Assembly (NCBI RefSeq): GCF_002078015.1
Contig: NZ_LWBP01000199.1
Span: 62,001 to 126,000 of the forward strand
Source: Niastella populi
GTDB taxonomy: Bacteria; Bacteroidota; Bacteroidia; Chitinophagales; Chitinophagaceae
Length of the DNA: 64,000 nucleotides
Reading direction: 5' to 3'
Of the stretch, positions 46,487-55,994 are shown piece by piece. Below the pieces are notes generated by a model, which worked only from the letters and a program-made list of their open reading frames with translations, ran no database searches and was not told where the DNA came from. A program made the position numbers and the translations under genes. The stretch's first letter is position 1, and each line of letters starts with the position of its first letter.

Positions 46487-46681
46487 GTTTACACACAATA
46501 TTTGTCAAAGTTCTTTATTTACGTTTTTTGGTCTCCCAAGCAGGTGAATTTGCGGGTAAAAGCGGCTTTAAGCATGATGCAGATGAAGTAATTGAAGCTC
46601 CAAAGTGGATAGCTGTCTGCCAACAACCTACAATGAAATAAAATTCATAGGATCATCATTTGTTGGTTAAGGCCCCATGAC

Positions 46682-47341
46682 TTATTTTCTTTTAATTGTT
46701 TCAGCGACTAATGAAGGAAAATCCGCCTCCTTAAAATTTAGCCTAAATGCTTTTAACTGCGCCGGTGTTATTTTTTTGACTTCATCTATGAACTGCTTTA
46801 TATTTTCGGAAATTGACATTGTTCGGCGTAATGCTTCTTCAAAATCTTCCGCTGTCAGTTGAGTAGGGTTCATTACCTCGTTTTTAAAATCCGTATAAAA
46901 TCCCCGTTGCTTTAGTTTGTCGGCCTTTTTCCACCAATCGACATTACTCATCGCCGGGAAAATAGTAAAGGCCGCTTTAAATAGATGCTGAATAATTCCA
47001 CTTCTGGAACTGTTGATTCTGATTTCATATAGATGTTTTATCACCATCCATACCGAATAGGTATCCCGCAGGATGCTATGGCGCGGTGCATGGTGTTTGA
47101 ATATGCCATGCAGTTCTGTCATTTTTCGTAGCTGGAAATCGTGCCCTTCCAGAAAAAGAAAGAGCCCTTTGATATACTCTTCGGCTCCCAAGATCAAATG
47201 GGCAATTGCTTTTCCGTAAAACCCGGACCCTGCCATTAATTGGGCAGTAGTATAAAATTCATCTGCGTTTTTCAATACCTCGGGATAGACATCCAAGCAC
47301 TCATTAGGTGTTAGATCAAGAAAGCTGCGGTTTACATTCAT
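46682..47341 (-). CDS. AbiV-family abortive-infection protein
   Basis: A 219-residue helical protein with the AbiV pattern. FYGKAIAHLILGAEEYIKGL lies at about residues 41-60. LHGIFKHHAPRHSILRD lies near 78-94. A helical C-terminus runs through PTQLTAEDFEEALRRTMSIS. AbiV proteins make bacteria abort phage infection; the lactococcal member interferes with phage translation. The gene starts 17 bp after the HNH gene stop and shares its message. The family call is by recognised pattern and was not verified by a search. Confidence 0.75.
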   Translation of the reverse strand: MNVNRSFLDLTPNECLDVYPEVLKNADEFYTTAQLMAGSGFYGKAIAHLILGAEEYIKGLFLFLEGHDFQLRKMTELHGIFKHHAPRHSILRDTYSVWMVIKHLYEIRINSSRSGIIQHLFKAAFTIFPAMSNVDWWKKADKLKQRGFYTDFKNEVMNPTQLTAEDFEEALRRTMSISENIKQFIDEVKKITPAQLKAFRLNFKEADFPSLVAETIKRK

Positions 47342-47358
47342 TTTGAGTTCAATTAGAT

Positions 47359-48138
47359 TTATCCAATGTTACGCATGATCATTAGTGGTTCATTCTCTCC
47401 GCTGCAATTCAGAAAGACGGGAGGAGCAGTCAAAATGTTGTTCCCATTGAAATAAAAGGATAAATAAAGGACATATCTCCCAACAGGAGCAATGTCTAAG
47501 TCACCCACCATCTTGCAATAAATCTCCGTATCAAATTTAGCAGCTAGCCCTGCCGGGATTTGTAAGGGTGATCGTAGAGGATAAAGCTTTTCACCAAGTT
47601 TGGTGATACAAAGCCGGTATTTAACGGCGCTTTTTAATGCCGATGCATGTGGAATTCCACTCAAACCACTGGGCAAATGCTTTGCAAACATCCGAATGGT
47701 TTTCATAACCACGGTTTTGGGAGAATGATTAATCAAGGTAAAGCCAATAACAGGGATTTCGGGTTTACCTGGCTCGCCTTTGTAAAAGCAGCGTTCATTC
47801 TTCTGGTACCAACGACACTGTTCTTCATCGATAATGGCCGAGACAAACTCGATTTGTGAATTTCGGTTCAGCGCCATTGTTTTGGCATTCCGCACCATTT
47901 CCATTGAAACGATTTTCTTATCAATTTTTGCGTGACAGGTTGGGCATACGAGTAGCAAGTTATTCTTTTCGTTGTGCGCGGGGTTTTCGTCAATATGATG
48001 CAATTCAAACACGCCCACTTCTTCGCTGAAGCAAAGTGGGCATAGGGAATTTATCTCCTGTTGCAATTCGGCTAGTACTTTTCGTAGCTTGGGAATAGGT
48101 GTTCTGATTTTCTTGTTGAAAGAAGGCTTTTTAGTCAT
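47359..48138 (-). CDS. HNH endonuclease-domain protein
   Basis: A 259-residue protein. The HNH nuclease lies at residues 30-80. CPLC and CPTC are the zinc cysteines, FELHHIDENPAHNEKNNLL carries the His-Asn core, and HAKIDKK ends the domain. The C-terminal 140 residues are a separate beta-rich domain (VIGFTLINHSPKTVVMKTIR, VGRYVLYLSFYFNGN) of unknown kind, perhaps a sensor. HNH domains cut DNA or RNA in many defence systems. With the AbiV gene directly downstream it forms a two-gene unit. Confidence 0.85.
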   Translation of the reverse strand: MTKKPSFNKKIRTPIPKLRKVLAELQQEINSLCPLCFSEEVGVFELHHIDENPAHNEKNNLLLVCPTCHAKIDKKIVSMEMVRNAKTMALNRNSQIEFVSAIIDEEQCRWYQKNERCFYKGEPGKPEIPVIGFTLINHSPKTVVMKTIRMFAKHLPSGLSGIPHASALKSAVKYRLCITKLGEKLYPLRSPLQIPAGLAAKFDTEIYCKMVGDLDIAPVGRYVLYLSFYFNGNNILTAPPVFLNCSGENEPLMIMRNIG

Positions 48139-48701
48139 AGCAGTTGATTAGGGTAGTTTATCAATCTGGTACAATTGTTTAAACGTTAGTAAAATTTGGA
48201 TAATACTCTGGAATCAGTATGAACAATTCGCCGCTGCCTCATTATTGTATCAATATCTCCTAGGCTTCTACTTGATGACGCAAAATTTGCGAAACTTTTT
48301 TGCTCAGTGATAATAACAGCTCCAGTATATGCGGCAATTATGGTTTTAAATCCAATAATTTTTATTATCACTGAAAAACTCCCGGGAAAATGCGAAGTTT
48401 TCTTTTAACTTGAAAGAACTGCGGGAACTGATCAAAATCAATTCCAACGTGTACAGTGAGGTTAGCTGAATGGGTTTTGCATAAGAAATAGACTAAATTA
48501 TGTAAAAAAGACAGCAAGCTGAATGTGTAATATTTTCAGTGTTTTTTTTCCTTTTTTCTGCCATAAAGACAATTTAGTTGGGTATCCATAGAGCCTGCCT
48601 TCATCTTAAATAGGCATAAAAAACTAACCCTTAGATTATATCGGACTATTGCTTTACTGGTGCTGATCAGAACCTACATACTAATTTCGGCTTACAATTA
48701 T
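48139..48701. other. 563-bp region with degraded coding scraps
   Basis: No intact gene. On the plus strand 48380-48469 reads as a plausible C-terminus (FNLKELRELIKINSNVYSEV, stop). On the minus strand a 61-codon frame at 48186-48371 starts with GTG and has no recognisable features. Both may be relics. No terminator or repeat was recognised. Confidence 0.35.
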
Positions 48702-49949
48702 TTAGAGATAAATTGTGATATCATTTTGCGCAATATTGGTTTGGTGAATAGAGAAACCAGCTAAATGCAAGGCTCCAATATATGAAGTATTTGGATGGCC
48801 ATAGCGATTTGCACCAACTGAGATTATTGCATTTTTAACCCTCACTAATGGCGGAATTTTGTAAACATAAGTACCTGCCTTGCCTCCATGATGAGGAACT
48901 ACCAAATTATTTCTGTGTCGATAGTTTAAGTGCGCTAGGATATCTCTTGATACTTGTTCATAATGGGCATCACCTGACAAAATAATACTCTCTTTCTTTG
49001 ATTTAACCGACAGGGCTATGCCTGAAATATTCCTGTTTTTATGATACTGTGCATTGTAAATAATTATTTGATTATTTAAAGAATTAAGATTTCTAAAAAA
49101 GGTCGCTCCCCCTCTTGCTCTTCTAACGTCAGCAGGAATTGAATAAGTGTTTGATGGACCTAATGAGGAATTAAGTCGTCCAAAAAGAATCCTACTTGTC
49201 AAATTGGGAACGCGATCTCTACAAACAAATGCTGAAAAATTATTTTGCAGGTCAACATTGCTCATTCCAAGTAAAGAATGATAATGATCTTTGTCCCAAT
49301 GTGATAAAATAAGAATAGGCTTTGCTCTTTTATATAAGACATTTCTGTTTCCAATGATGTTTAGTACAGCAGGCTTGGAAGCGTTCATTGGAGCTCCTGC
49401 ATCATAGACGACTTTAGTCTCATCGTTAAAATTTATTTCATTCCAATTACCTTGCCCTACATCTCTCACTGTTACACTTAATTTCCCTTTCCTGTGAAAT
49501 GGAATTGCCGAGCTGTCGCCATAGCCATTCATATAATAGTTGAGTCGCCAATCAAGAAAGTCATTGAGCGAAACAGAAGAATCAAAAATTTCGCTTCCGG
49601 CATTTGAAACGTCGATTATATAACCAATTAGAAAAGAGTTTAAATCCTCAGAATTATTCACTTGTTCACTCCAACTCTGTATAGTTTCTGGTTTTATTGA
49701 ATAAATAGTATTCTCCTGAATTGGTCTGCCTTGATAATTATTTAATAAGACCATTGATGGTTTAGTAAGATCAAATGCCCTATTTATCAAGTCGGTAAAG
49801 GTTGTGTATTCATTAGAGTCAATAAAATCAAACAAGACTGTATTGTCTTGTATATTAAGCTCCTCAATGCAAACAAGGACATCTCCAGGAAATAATCTTT
49901 TGTAACGGCTGTAATACATGTTGGTGCGACAGAATTGAGATATAGACAC
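48702..49949 (-). CDS. Metallo-beta-lactamase-fold hydrolase, ComEC-like
   Basis: A 415-residue protein. The first 160 residues are of unknown type. The metallo-beta-lactamase fold starts at VTVRDVGQGNWNEINF. The metal motif is SHWDKDHYHSLLG (HxDxDH, about residues 236-248). A later Asp is in IILSGDAHYE and further ligands in VVPHHGGKAGTY and SVGANRYGHPN. This is the ComEC/Rec2-like branch, whose members hydrolyse nucleic-acid or phosphodiester substrates. No membrane segments are present, so it is cytosolic. In a defence-rich island it may be a nuclease effector. Nothing in the gene names its target. Confidence 0.85.
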   Translation of the reverse strand: MSISQFCRTNMYYSRYKRLFPGDVLVCIEELNIQDNTVLFDFIDSNEYTTFTDLINRAFDLTKPSMVLLNNYQGRPIQENTIYSIKPETIQSWSEQVNNSEDLNSFLIGYIIDVSNAGSEIFDSSVSLNDFLDWRLNYYMNGYGDSSAIPFHRKGKLSVTVRDVGQGNWNEINFNDETKVVYDAGAPMNASKPAVLNIIGNRNVLYKRAKPILILSHWDKDHYHSLLGMSNVDLQNNFSAFVCRDRVPNLTSRILFGRLNSSLGPSNTYSIPADVRRARGGATFFRNLNSLNNQIIIYNAQYHKNRNISGIALSVKSKKESIILSGDAHYEQVSRDILAHLNYRHRNNLVVPHHGGKAGTYVYKIPPLVRVKNAIISVGANRYGHPNTSYIGALHLAGFSIHQTNIAQNDITIYL

Positions 49950-49996
49950 TCAGGAATATAAAAAAATATTACTCATTGATCCGAAAGGATTATCTA

Positions 49997-50152
49997 CTAA
50001 AATTTAACTCTCTTGTCTCTTAATAAACCGAATAACCATGGAATCCTAGGAGCATCAAAGTATGGGTAGTAAGTAAGTTTTGCATCAGGTCTTTTTTTAA
50101 AACTTAATGCCAATGTTCTAGCCAATTGGTTGTATATGAAAAATGTCCTTCC
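49997..50152 (-). pseudogene. C-terminal fragment of an unknown protein
   Basis: A 51-codon frame with no ATG reads as natural protein (NQLARTLALSFKKRPDAK, then YYPYFDAPRIPWLFGLLRDK) and ends with TAG at 49997. The upstream part is closed by a stop at 50153-50155. It looks like the tail of a lost gene between the MBL gene and the small basic protein gene. Confidence 0.4.
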
Positions 50153-50274
50153 CTATCTTCTTTAAAAATTCAAAAAAGTACTCTAAATAAAAAAAGTTGT
50201 GGTAGACATTATTTAGTCATCTCACAACTTACTAACCTTTTGCAATGCTACAATACATGCTTCAATGGCAAGAG

Positions 50275-50421
50275 TTATTTTTTCTTGCTTTTGCCTTTCG
50301 CTTGTGTTAATGCAGATGCTGCTACACTTTTAACAGTTTTGGACGTACTGGGATTAGACAACAATTTTGAGGCTTTGGAAGCGACCTTATTTGATGTATA
50401 TTCCCCTTTTTTACCAGCCAT
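50275..50421 (-). CDS. Very small basic Lys/Ser/Ala-rich protein
   Basis: A 48-residue protein from ATG 50421 to TAA 50275. It begins MAGKKGEYTSNKVASKASKL and ends TQAKGKSKKK. The composition is strongly basic, with Ala/Ser/Lys helices (SKTVKSVAASALTQAKGKS). Similar short Lys/Ala/Ser proteins are widespread in bacteria beside unrelated genes and may bind nucleic acid, but this is from memory and untested. It lies upstream of the MBL gene on the same strand, separated by a gene fragment. Confidence 0.65.
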   Translation of the reverse strand: MAGKKGEYTSNKVASKASKLLSNPSTSKTVKSVAASALTQAKGKSKKK

Positions 50422-50803
50422 AATTAATGATTTTTAAGTTTAAAAATTCGATACCCTAAAAATATAGATCAATAGGAAATTGAGACTAATAATATTCGCA
50501 CATGGTGTGTTAAATAAATTAGTTTAATTTGACTTTTTTTTCGTATATACTATCCTTCTAATGTCCTATCGTACAATTTAAAAAACGGTATATAACAGTG
50601 AGGTAAGGGTCGTATTACTTAGACTGATTATCAAGCATCTCGAATCGCTACCAAATTGAAGATATGAACTATCACTTCCCTACTATTCGATTACGCGTGC
50701 GCTATACATATTTGCTGCTTATGTAGATTAGGACAACCCTGTTTTGTGTCAAAATTCAAAAATATGTATCTTATCCTCATTCTCCTTTCTTAAATGTTAG
50801 AAA
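50422..50803. other. 382-bp gene-free region before the KAP NTPase gene
   Basis: AT-rich, no coding signal on either strand, and no clear TAnnTTTG box or hairpin. It must hold the promoters of the divergent small basic protein and KAP NTPase genes. Confidence 0.4.
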
Positions 50804-53653
50804 ATGAACCAACAAAGCCTCGAAATTCTCTATACAGCATACTTTCTTTCACAACATAATCTTTCCCAAGGTATAAAAGCCAGCTTGGTGAGGAGACTTA
50901 CCGGCATAAAAGGATCGGTCTTTTCGTTGCTGATTTCAGAATTAATCACCGAGGAATTTGTGGTAGCAAACAGCACGGTGGACGGCAACTTGGTATTGTC
51001 AAACAAAGGAATAACGCTCCTCAACCAACAACTCGCCGTCAACCGTATACTCATTTTACAAATAACCAACCCGCAATTCTTACCACCTACATCCCGGATG
51101 GTCTATGGCTACCGCTATAATTACTATTTTTCGGAAGATGGGAAAATTATCAGGGAAGGTACCATAGCAGTACTGGTCAGTGATGTGCTATCCATGACTT
51201 GGCAACTTAATTTTAACAACATTGACAGTGACGCCGTCCGTTTGCTGTTGTTGTTTGCTAAAGACCATCTCGTTAAAGCATTTACTGATGGATCAATGAC
51301 GAGTTCGGAACAGGTGGAATTGATGACCAATAATCAACCTCCTAAGCCACCATACACCGAACAGGATTATCTGGCCATCCAGGATGCTAAATTTGTTATA
51401 CTGAATAGCAACACCAAGGCAACCAGTTCAGATTTGACACACGCTGTTTCCGACATTACTCCGCAGATTGATCAGTCAATAAAATATAACCGGGCTCTTG
51501 ACTGGTATACCGATGTGAAGAACATACCGAATCAAAATCTTGTTTCCACTACCCTGGAATTCATGCAGCGACATCACTTAAAGCTCGTGAATCCCCTGGA
51601 TTTTATCAATCTACTTTATAAGCAGATCGATGACCTCAAATCTTCCCTGGATCGCCCAGACGATTACCTGAACCAGTTGAAAACATTGCCCGTTGCTCAA
51701 TCACTTCGGTACACACTGTTCGGAATGATCCTTAAATGGCATGGCGGTTATCCGGTAAACAACCTGAATCCACAATATAATGCCATTCTTCAACTGGTAG
51801 AACGAGAGTTCCTGTCGATGACGGCGCCGGAAGGTAGCCCTGAAAAGGAATTTTGCCGGATAGATGAAACCATACAGAATCGATTACGGGACCTGGAAAA
51901 CGAATTGAATAAACAATTCGGCGCTAGGACTGAAGAGTTGTTGGAAGAACAGAAAATCATTAATCTTCTTAATTCGTCACCCGATGATGAGCAGCAAAAA
52001 GAGTTTGAATACGTCAACCAGGATGATCCGGAGGATGAGAATGTGGAGGTGCCTCCGGCTTTTTTCCAGGAACCGGAAGGCATACATGCTTATATAAATG
52101 ACATTGTATATGCTGAATTTGGTAATATTACCCCCGTTATGGGCGTCACCGGACTTGCGGCAGATTACTGCAAAGTGCTTTCTACTATGCGTGGAGAAAC
52201 CGGACAGATGATCGGCATTTTTGGAAAATGGGGGCGCGGAAAAACCTTTTTCCTCAAGCAACTCAGCCTGCAAATGGCACGTAGCAAATCACCCACGTTT
52301 ATACAGGTAGATTATCATGCCTGGAAGTACCAGGAAACACCTGCTTCCTGGGCTTATTTGTATGAGCAGTTCGTGGAGGGCTATTTGGGCAAAAAGAAGT
52401 GGTGGCGCATACGGTACCACTGGCGCCTGGTGAGGCTAAATATCAAAAGAGATGGCCTTTATACTATTCTTATTTATCTGGGAACTCTGTCAGTGGCCAT
52501 TGCTTCCCTTTTTATTCCTTTAGAATCTTTCGCTATTAAAGCAGGCGCTGTTTCAGCCATCGTCGCCTTAACAACCACATACCTGTTAAAACTTAAAAAG
52601 GATTTTTCAACGAAAGCTATCAATCTCATCAAAAAATATCACCTGAGAAACAGCTTTAAATCTTCATTGGGCATACAAGCGGACATCCAAGATGAACTGA
52701 TTAAACTCCTTAAAGTATGGATACCCCAAAAAGAATGCGGGCAAACAAGGATCATCTTGGTTGTAGAAGATATTGACAGATGCAGCGAGGAGAAGATCAT
52801 TCAAAACATTGATGCTCTTCGGGTATTACTGGAAGATCAGGAGGTTGCCAAAAGGGTATTAATTATAACCGCCATTGATGAAAGGATCTTGAAGAATGCA
52901 ATTCTGATCAAATACAAAGGACTGCTGAATACCAAACGGGAATTTTCTGAAAATTCCACTACCCAGCAAACAAGTGAGCATCATGAGCTGATCTCCGAAT
53001 ATCTGGATAAACTGTTCATCTCAGCTATCAAGTTGGGAGAACTGAACAATCTCCAAGTGAAGGAATACATGCTACAGCTTATAAAAAATGAAATGCAGGA
53101 TAATGGTAGTACTGCGGACCAAGCCGGGGCCACTTCAACAACTGCTGTAACAAGTACGGAGGCGGCCACGATGAACAAACTTAACCTGCTGGCACCTGAT
53201 ATTTCCAACCAGTCTGCATCAGGTTCTGTCCCTGTGGGCTCCACTGCTAAAAGTACAGGAGGCCTTCAGGAACAAAGCAGCGTTATCAAACTAACGCAGG
53301 TAGAATTATCCTGCCTGGAAACCATCTTTACGAATTGGATCCATCCTACTCCTCGTAAAATGCGCATATTTTACTACCGGTACCTGTTGAGCAAAAACCA
53401 ATTGATCGGTAAGTACGGGGCTCTCCAACGGCCCAATATCTGGCAGTACCCAATTGGTATTACTGCCATCATGGAACTGATTTATTTTTATTCTCATGCT
53501 CCCAACCATGGATTGATCATCAGGGATTATAGGCAAAGCTGGGAAAATACTAACGAAATGATACCTATACCGCATAGTTCGGAACAACGAACAGTGCCGC
53601 GCATGGACCTGCTGTACCTGCTGGAGGTGTTAGAGCTAACCATAGCCTATTGA
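50804..53653 (+). CDS. KAP-family P-loop NTPase with membrane hairpin
   Basis: A 949-residue protein. Residues 1-60 look like a winged-helix unit (RRLTGIKGSVFSLLISELIT). About 400 residues of unknown, partly coiled sequence follow. The KAP NTPase core begins with Walker A GIFGKWGRGKTFFLKQL (about 470-486) and the KAP motif VDYHAWKYQE. Two transmembrane helices (about 550-595) sit between Walker A and Walker B, the KAP hallmark. Walker B is IILVVEDIDRC (about 649-659). A Ser/Thr/Ala-rich linker lies at about 765-825. KAP NTPases are membrane-associated and recur in anti-phage systems and plasmids. It stands alone on the plus strand. Confidence 0.88.
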   Translation: MNQQSLEILYTAYFLSQHNLSQGIKASLVRRLTGIKGSVFSLLISELITEEFVVANSTVDGNLVLSNKGITLLNQQLAVNRILILQITNPQFLPPTSRMVYGYRYNYYFSEDGKIIREGTIAVLVSDVLSMTWQLNFNNIDSDAVRLLLLFAKDHLVKAFTDGSMTSSEQVELMTNNQPPKPPYTEQDYLAIQDAKFVILNSNTKATSSDLTHAVSDITPQIDQSIKYNRALDWYTDVKNIPNQNLVSTTLEFMQRHHLKLVNPLDFINLLYKQIDDLKSSLDRPDDYLNQLKTLPVAQSLRYTLFGMILKWHGGYPVNNLNPQYNAILQLVEREFLSMTAPEGSPEKEFCRIDETIQNRLRDLENELNKQFGARTEELLEEQKIINLLNSSPDDEQQKEFEYVNQDDPEDENVEVPPAFFQEPEGIHAYINDIVYAEFGNITPVMGVTGLAADYCKVLSTMRGETGQMIGIFGKWGRGKTFFLKQLSLQMARSKSPTFIQVDYHAWKYQETPASWAYLYEQFVEGYLGKKKWWRIRYHWRLVRLNIKRDGLYTILIYLGTLSVAIASLFIPLESFAIKAGAVSAIVALTTTYLLKLKKDFSTKAINLIKKYHLRNSFKSSLGIQADIQDELIKLLKVWIPQKECGQTRIILVVEDIDRCSEEKIIQNIDALRVLLEDQEVAKRVLIITAIDERILKNAILIKYKGLLNTKREFSENSTTQQTSEHHELISEYLDKLFISAIKLGELNNLQVKEYMLQLIKNEMQDNGSTADQAGATSTTAVTSTEAATMNKLNLLAPDISNQSASGSVPVGSTAKSTGGLQEQSSVIKLTQVELSCLETIFTNWIHPTPRKMRIFYYRYLLSKNQLIGKYGALQRPNIWQYPIGITAIMELIYFYSHAPNHGLIIRDYRQSWENTNEMIPIPHSSEQRTVPRMDLLYLLEVLELTIAY

Positions 53654-53966
53654 TGACTGTGACCATCAACTGATTTTATGAGTTTTAAGTATCGGTAAGG
53701 TTATCCAAGTCTTTCAAAAGGGGGCAGCTATACCAGGCGAGTAATTTTCGCATACCTAACAGACGCTAATAAAAACTCAGCCCAGCTCCAAATGCTTGAG
53801 CACAGGTTGTTTCCTCTTCGATACTGACCTAAATAATTATTATGAGTTATGTTAACGAGGCCTTTCAGGGAACAGTGTCTTGCTGCTTATTGGCGTGTTT
53901 ATGGTTGTTTGCCACCCAACGAAATGAAGGATTACTGATCCGGATTACTCCCAGAATTTTATTACA
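53654..53966. other. 313-bp gene-free region after the KAP gene
   Basis: No gene or terminator hairpin recognised before repeat copy A begins at about 53967. Confidence 0.4.
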
Positions 53967-54097
53967 TGTTTAAGTCTTTGAATTTCATCAAATCATCCAA
54001 AAGCCAGTTCGACAATCGTCTAGCCGGCCCGACTAAAAAAATGACCCCTTCAAGTGATTGGATTTGAAGGGGCTTTTTGGTTCGAAGTGATCTTGTT
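53967..54097. repeat. Cassette-boundary repeat, copy A
   Basis: The left part (ATGTTTAAGTCTTTGAATTT, ATCAAATCATCC) matches 60582-60611. CAATCGTCTAGCCGG leads to CCCGACTAAA (54028-54037). A terminator hairpin CCCCTTCAA / TTGAAGGGG (54045-54053, 54064-54072) follows, then TTCGAAGTGATCTTGTT (54081-54097). The stop codon of the next gene lies within its last bases. The CCCGAC-to-TTCGAA distance is 53 bases. Confidence 0.85.
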
Positions 54098-55487
54098 AAA
54101 GAGACTCCGGCGTTATATCAACAAAGTTACCTTCAATCAATTTGTAAGTTACTCCATGGATTTTAATTGTTTCCCCTTCTTTTAGCAACGAAATTGAATA
54201 TATGTCTTCTTCAATTAGATGTATAGATCCCCTCGTCTCTCTTGCCAGTTTCAGGTAGTCTTTATTGATCTTATCAAAAACACCGCACAATACAATTTTT
54301 ACTGGTTTGTGATAACCTGCAAGGAGTGAGATATCTTTTACGGGCGCCCAATTATCAGCAATCATAACTATTGAATCACAGTACCTACAGATTCTGTCAC
54401 TTTCGATCAGGGCTTCTATATTATTTTCAGGAAGGTCTCCACCACTCCCGTTTTCCATTGCTGTAATAATGGTATTTTCAATTTCGTCATATTTATTAGT
54501 AAAAACTGAGTAAATGCCGCCTGTTTTGCCAATAACTTTTTTATCATCGTCTTTGCTATCCCCATCATTGAAAAACACGAACTGTCTTTTTACCTTATCA
54601 GTAAGGTTAAGTTGTAACCATTTGAGTAGTTGTGCTGTGTACGGATACATACTGCCTGTAACATCGGCTACTATAAACGAGTTTTTCCAGTTATGTCTTT
54701 CAAATACCTTTGCAACAGTAGAATCAACTGGATTATAAATCAAATAACCAACCTCGTCGCATCCGTCTTCGCGTTTGTCTTCAACACAAAAAACAGAGTC
54801 TCCAAACTGTAGAAATTCCCTTTCCGATTCTTCCTCAATTAGCTCACGCGATACTGCCTTCTTAACGGATATCTTTGTAATTGTTCGTGTATATTCCTCT
54901 GGCAGCACCGGCAAATTAACCTTGTTTGTATCAACACAAATAGTAATCTGTGAACACCATGTGACATTGTTAGTGTCGCCAGCCTTTTCAGCCTCCCCAT
55001 CAGCAAGTAAAGCTTTTAGCTTCCGCGCTTCTTTTTTACCTGATGTCTTTGTTGGCAAAGGCCTGAAGTAAATAAAAAAACCGTGTTGTAAACCAGATGC
55101 AATATTTTTGGTTTTTCCTATGGTTTGTCTGATTTTCCTGAACTCAATTGATTTATCCAAAAAAACCTTCGGTATTATTCTTTGTAAAGATTCCAGTCTT
55201 CTTTTTGTTAAAAGCGAAAAATCTGTCCTGGCAGGATAATCAGAATACACCAGATCAATACGTACAATTACAGCATTTTCCAGACGCTTAATCGCTTCTT
55301 TCTGATTGTTTGAAAAGTCCGACCTGCCATAATCCATCGGAAGGTAAAGGACTTTACCGCCTGCTTCGGTCAATTCGTAATATGGCCTGAAAATCTCTTT
55401 AGCGGTTACTGACGATGTAATGCTATTTTGACAATAACCCTTTAAGGAAATAAAAATAATCAGGGTAACAAGGGGCATTAATCTCAT
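54096..55487 (-). CDS. Exported VWA-like protein (DxTGS motif)
   Basis: A 463-residue protein with a signal peptide ending near residue 19 (LKGYCQ). The C-terminal 180 residues resemble a von Willebrand factor A fold. ADVTGSMYPYTAQLLKWLQL has the MIDAS-like DxTGS, QFVFFNDGDSKDD is the next strand, GSGGDLPENNIEALIE carries the conserved Thr/Asp region in altered form, and IVMIADNW follows. The N-terminal half is of unknown type. It would act in the periplasm or at the surface, binding a protein through a metal ion. Its 3' end lies inside repeat copy A and copy B lies 387 bp upstream of its start, so it fills one cassette-like unit alone. Confidence 0.8.
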   Translation of the reverse strand: MRLMPLVTLIIFISLKGYCQNSITSSVTAKEIFRPYYELTEAGGKVLYLPMDYGRSDFSNNQKEAIKRLENAVIVRIDLVYSDYPARTDFSLLTKRRLESLQRIIPKVFLDKSIEFRKIRQTIGKTKNIASGLQHGFFIYFRPLPTKTSGKKEARKLKALLADGEAEKAGDTNNVTWCSQITICVDTNKVNLPVLPEEYTRTITKISVKKAVSRELIEEESEREFLQFGDSVFCVEDKREDGCDEVGYLIYNPVDSTVAKVFERHNWKNSFIVADVTGSMYPYTAQLLKWLQLNLTDKVKRQFVFFNDGDSKDDDKKVIGKTGGIYSVFTNKYDEIENTIITAMENGSGGDLPENNIEALIESDRICRYCDSIVMIADNWAPVKDISLLAGYHKPVKIVLCGVFDKINKDYLKLARETRGSIHLIEEDIYSISLLKEGETIKIHGVTYKLIEGNFVDITPESL

Positions 55488-55873
55488 ATGTTACTTTATT
55501 TGAAATAAATTTGCCTGATGTCCCGTTTTTAATCAATGTACAGGGAATATACACCCGGAAAGGTCATTATTTATTGCGGCATCTTATTATAAGTAGATGT
55601 TAGCCTAAAAATATTACTATTCCTGTATATTAAGGCTCTCTTTTAACCACCTCTTGAGTTATTGCAGGTCGAATTGCTGGACAATCGAACCTTAGTTACC
55701 GTGATTTCTAATATTTGAGTAATAAAAACAAGTCTTTTCACTTTTTTATTTAACTGTTTGATTACTCCCGTTTCAGGGCATATATTGACTTTAGCGGCTA
55801 ATGGGTTTTGCCATTTACGACTTGACGGTCACATATTTTTATAAGGTCTATATTAAGGTATACAAACTTGCCT

Positions 55874-55994
55874 AATTCTTTTATATCCTGTATTAACAGG
55901 TTAGAAATTTGTCCATTTGTCCCGACTAAAAATTACAAGAGCCTTCAAGTCGTTGGATTTGAAGGCTCTTTTTGGTTCGAAGTATTCTTGTTCT
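55874..55994. repeat. Cassette-boundary repeat, copy B
   Basis: The left part ATTCTTTTATATCCTGTATT then AACAGGTTAGAAATTTGTCC resembles a T-arm and closely matches copy C. It is followed by CCCGACTAAA (55921-55930), the terminator hairpin AGAGCCTTCAA / TTGAAGGCTCT and TTCGAAGTATTCTTGTTC (55976-55993). The CCCGAC-to-TTCGAA distance is 55 bases. The 55488-55873 stretch before it has no gene. At 55995-56290 a few codons of lost membrane-protein-like sequence remain. Confidence 0.85.

Noticed and set aside
48186-48371. 61-codon minus-strand frame starting with GTG
   Set aside because: No recognisable features, an unusual start and flanking relics on the other strand; treated as degraded DNA.
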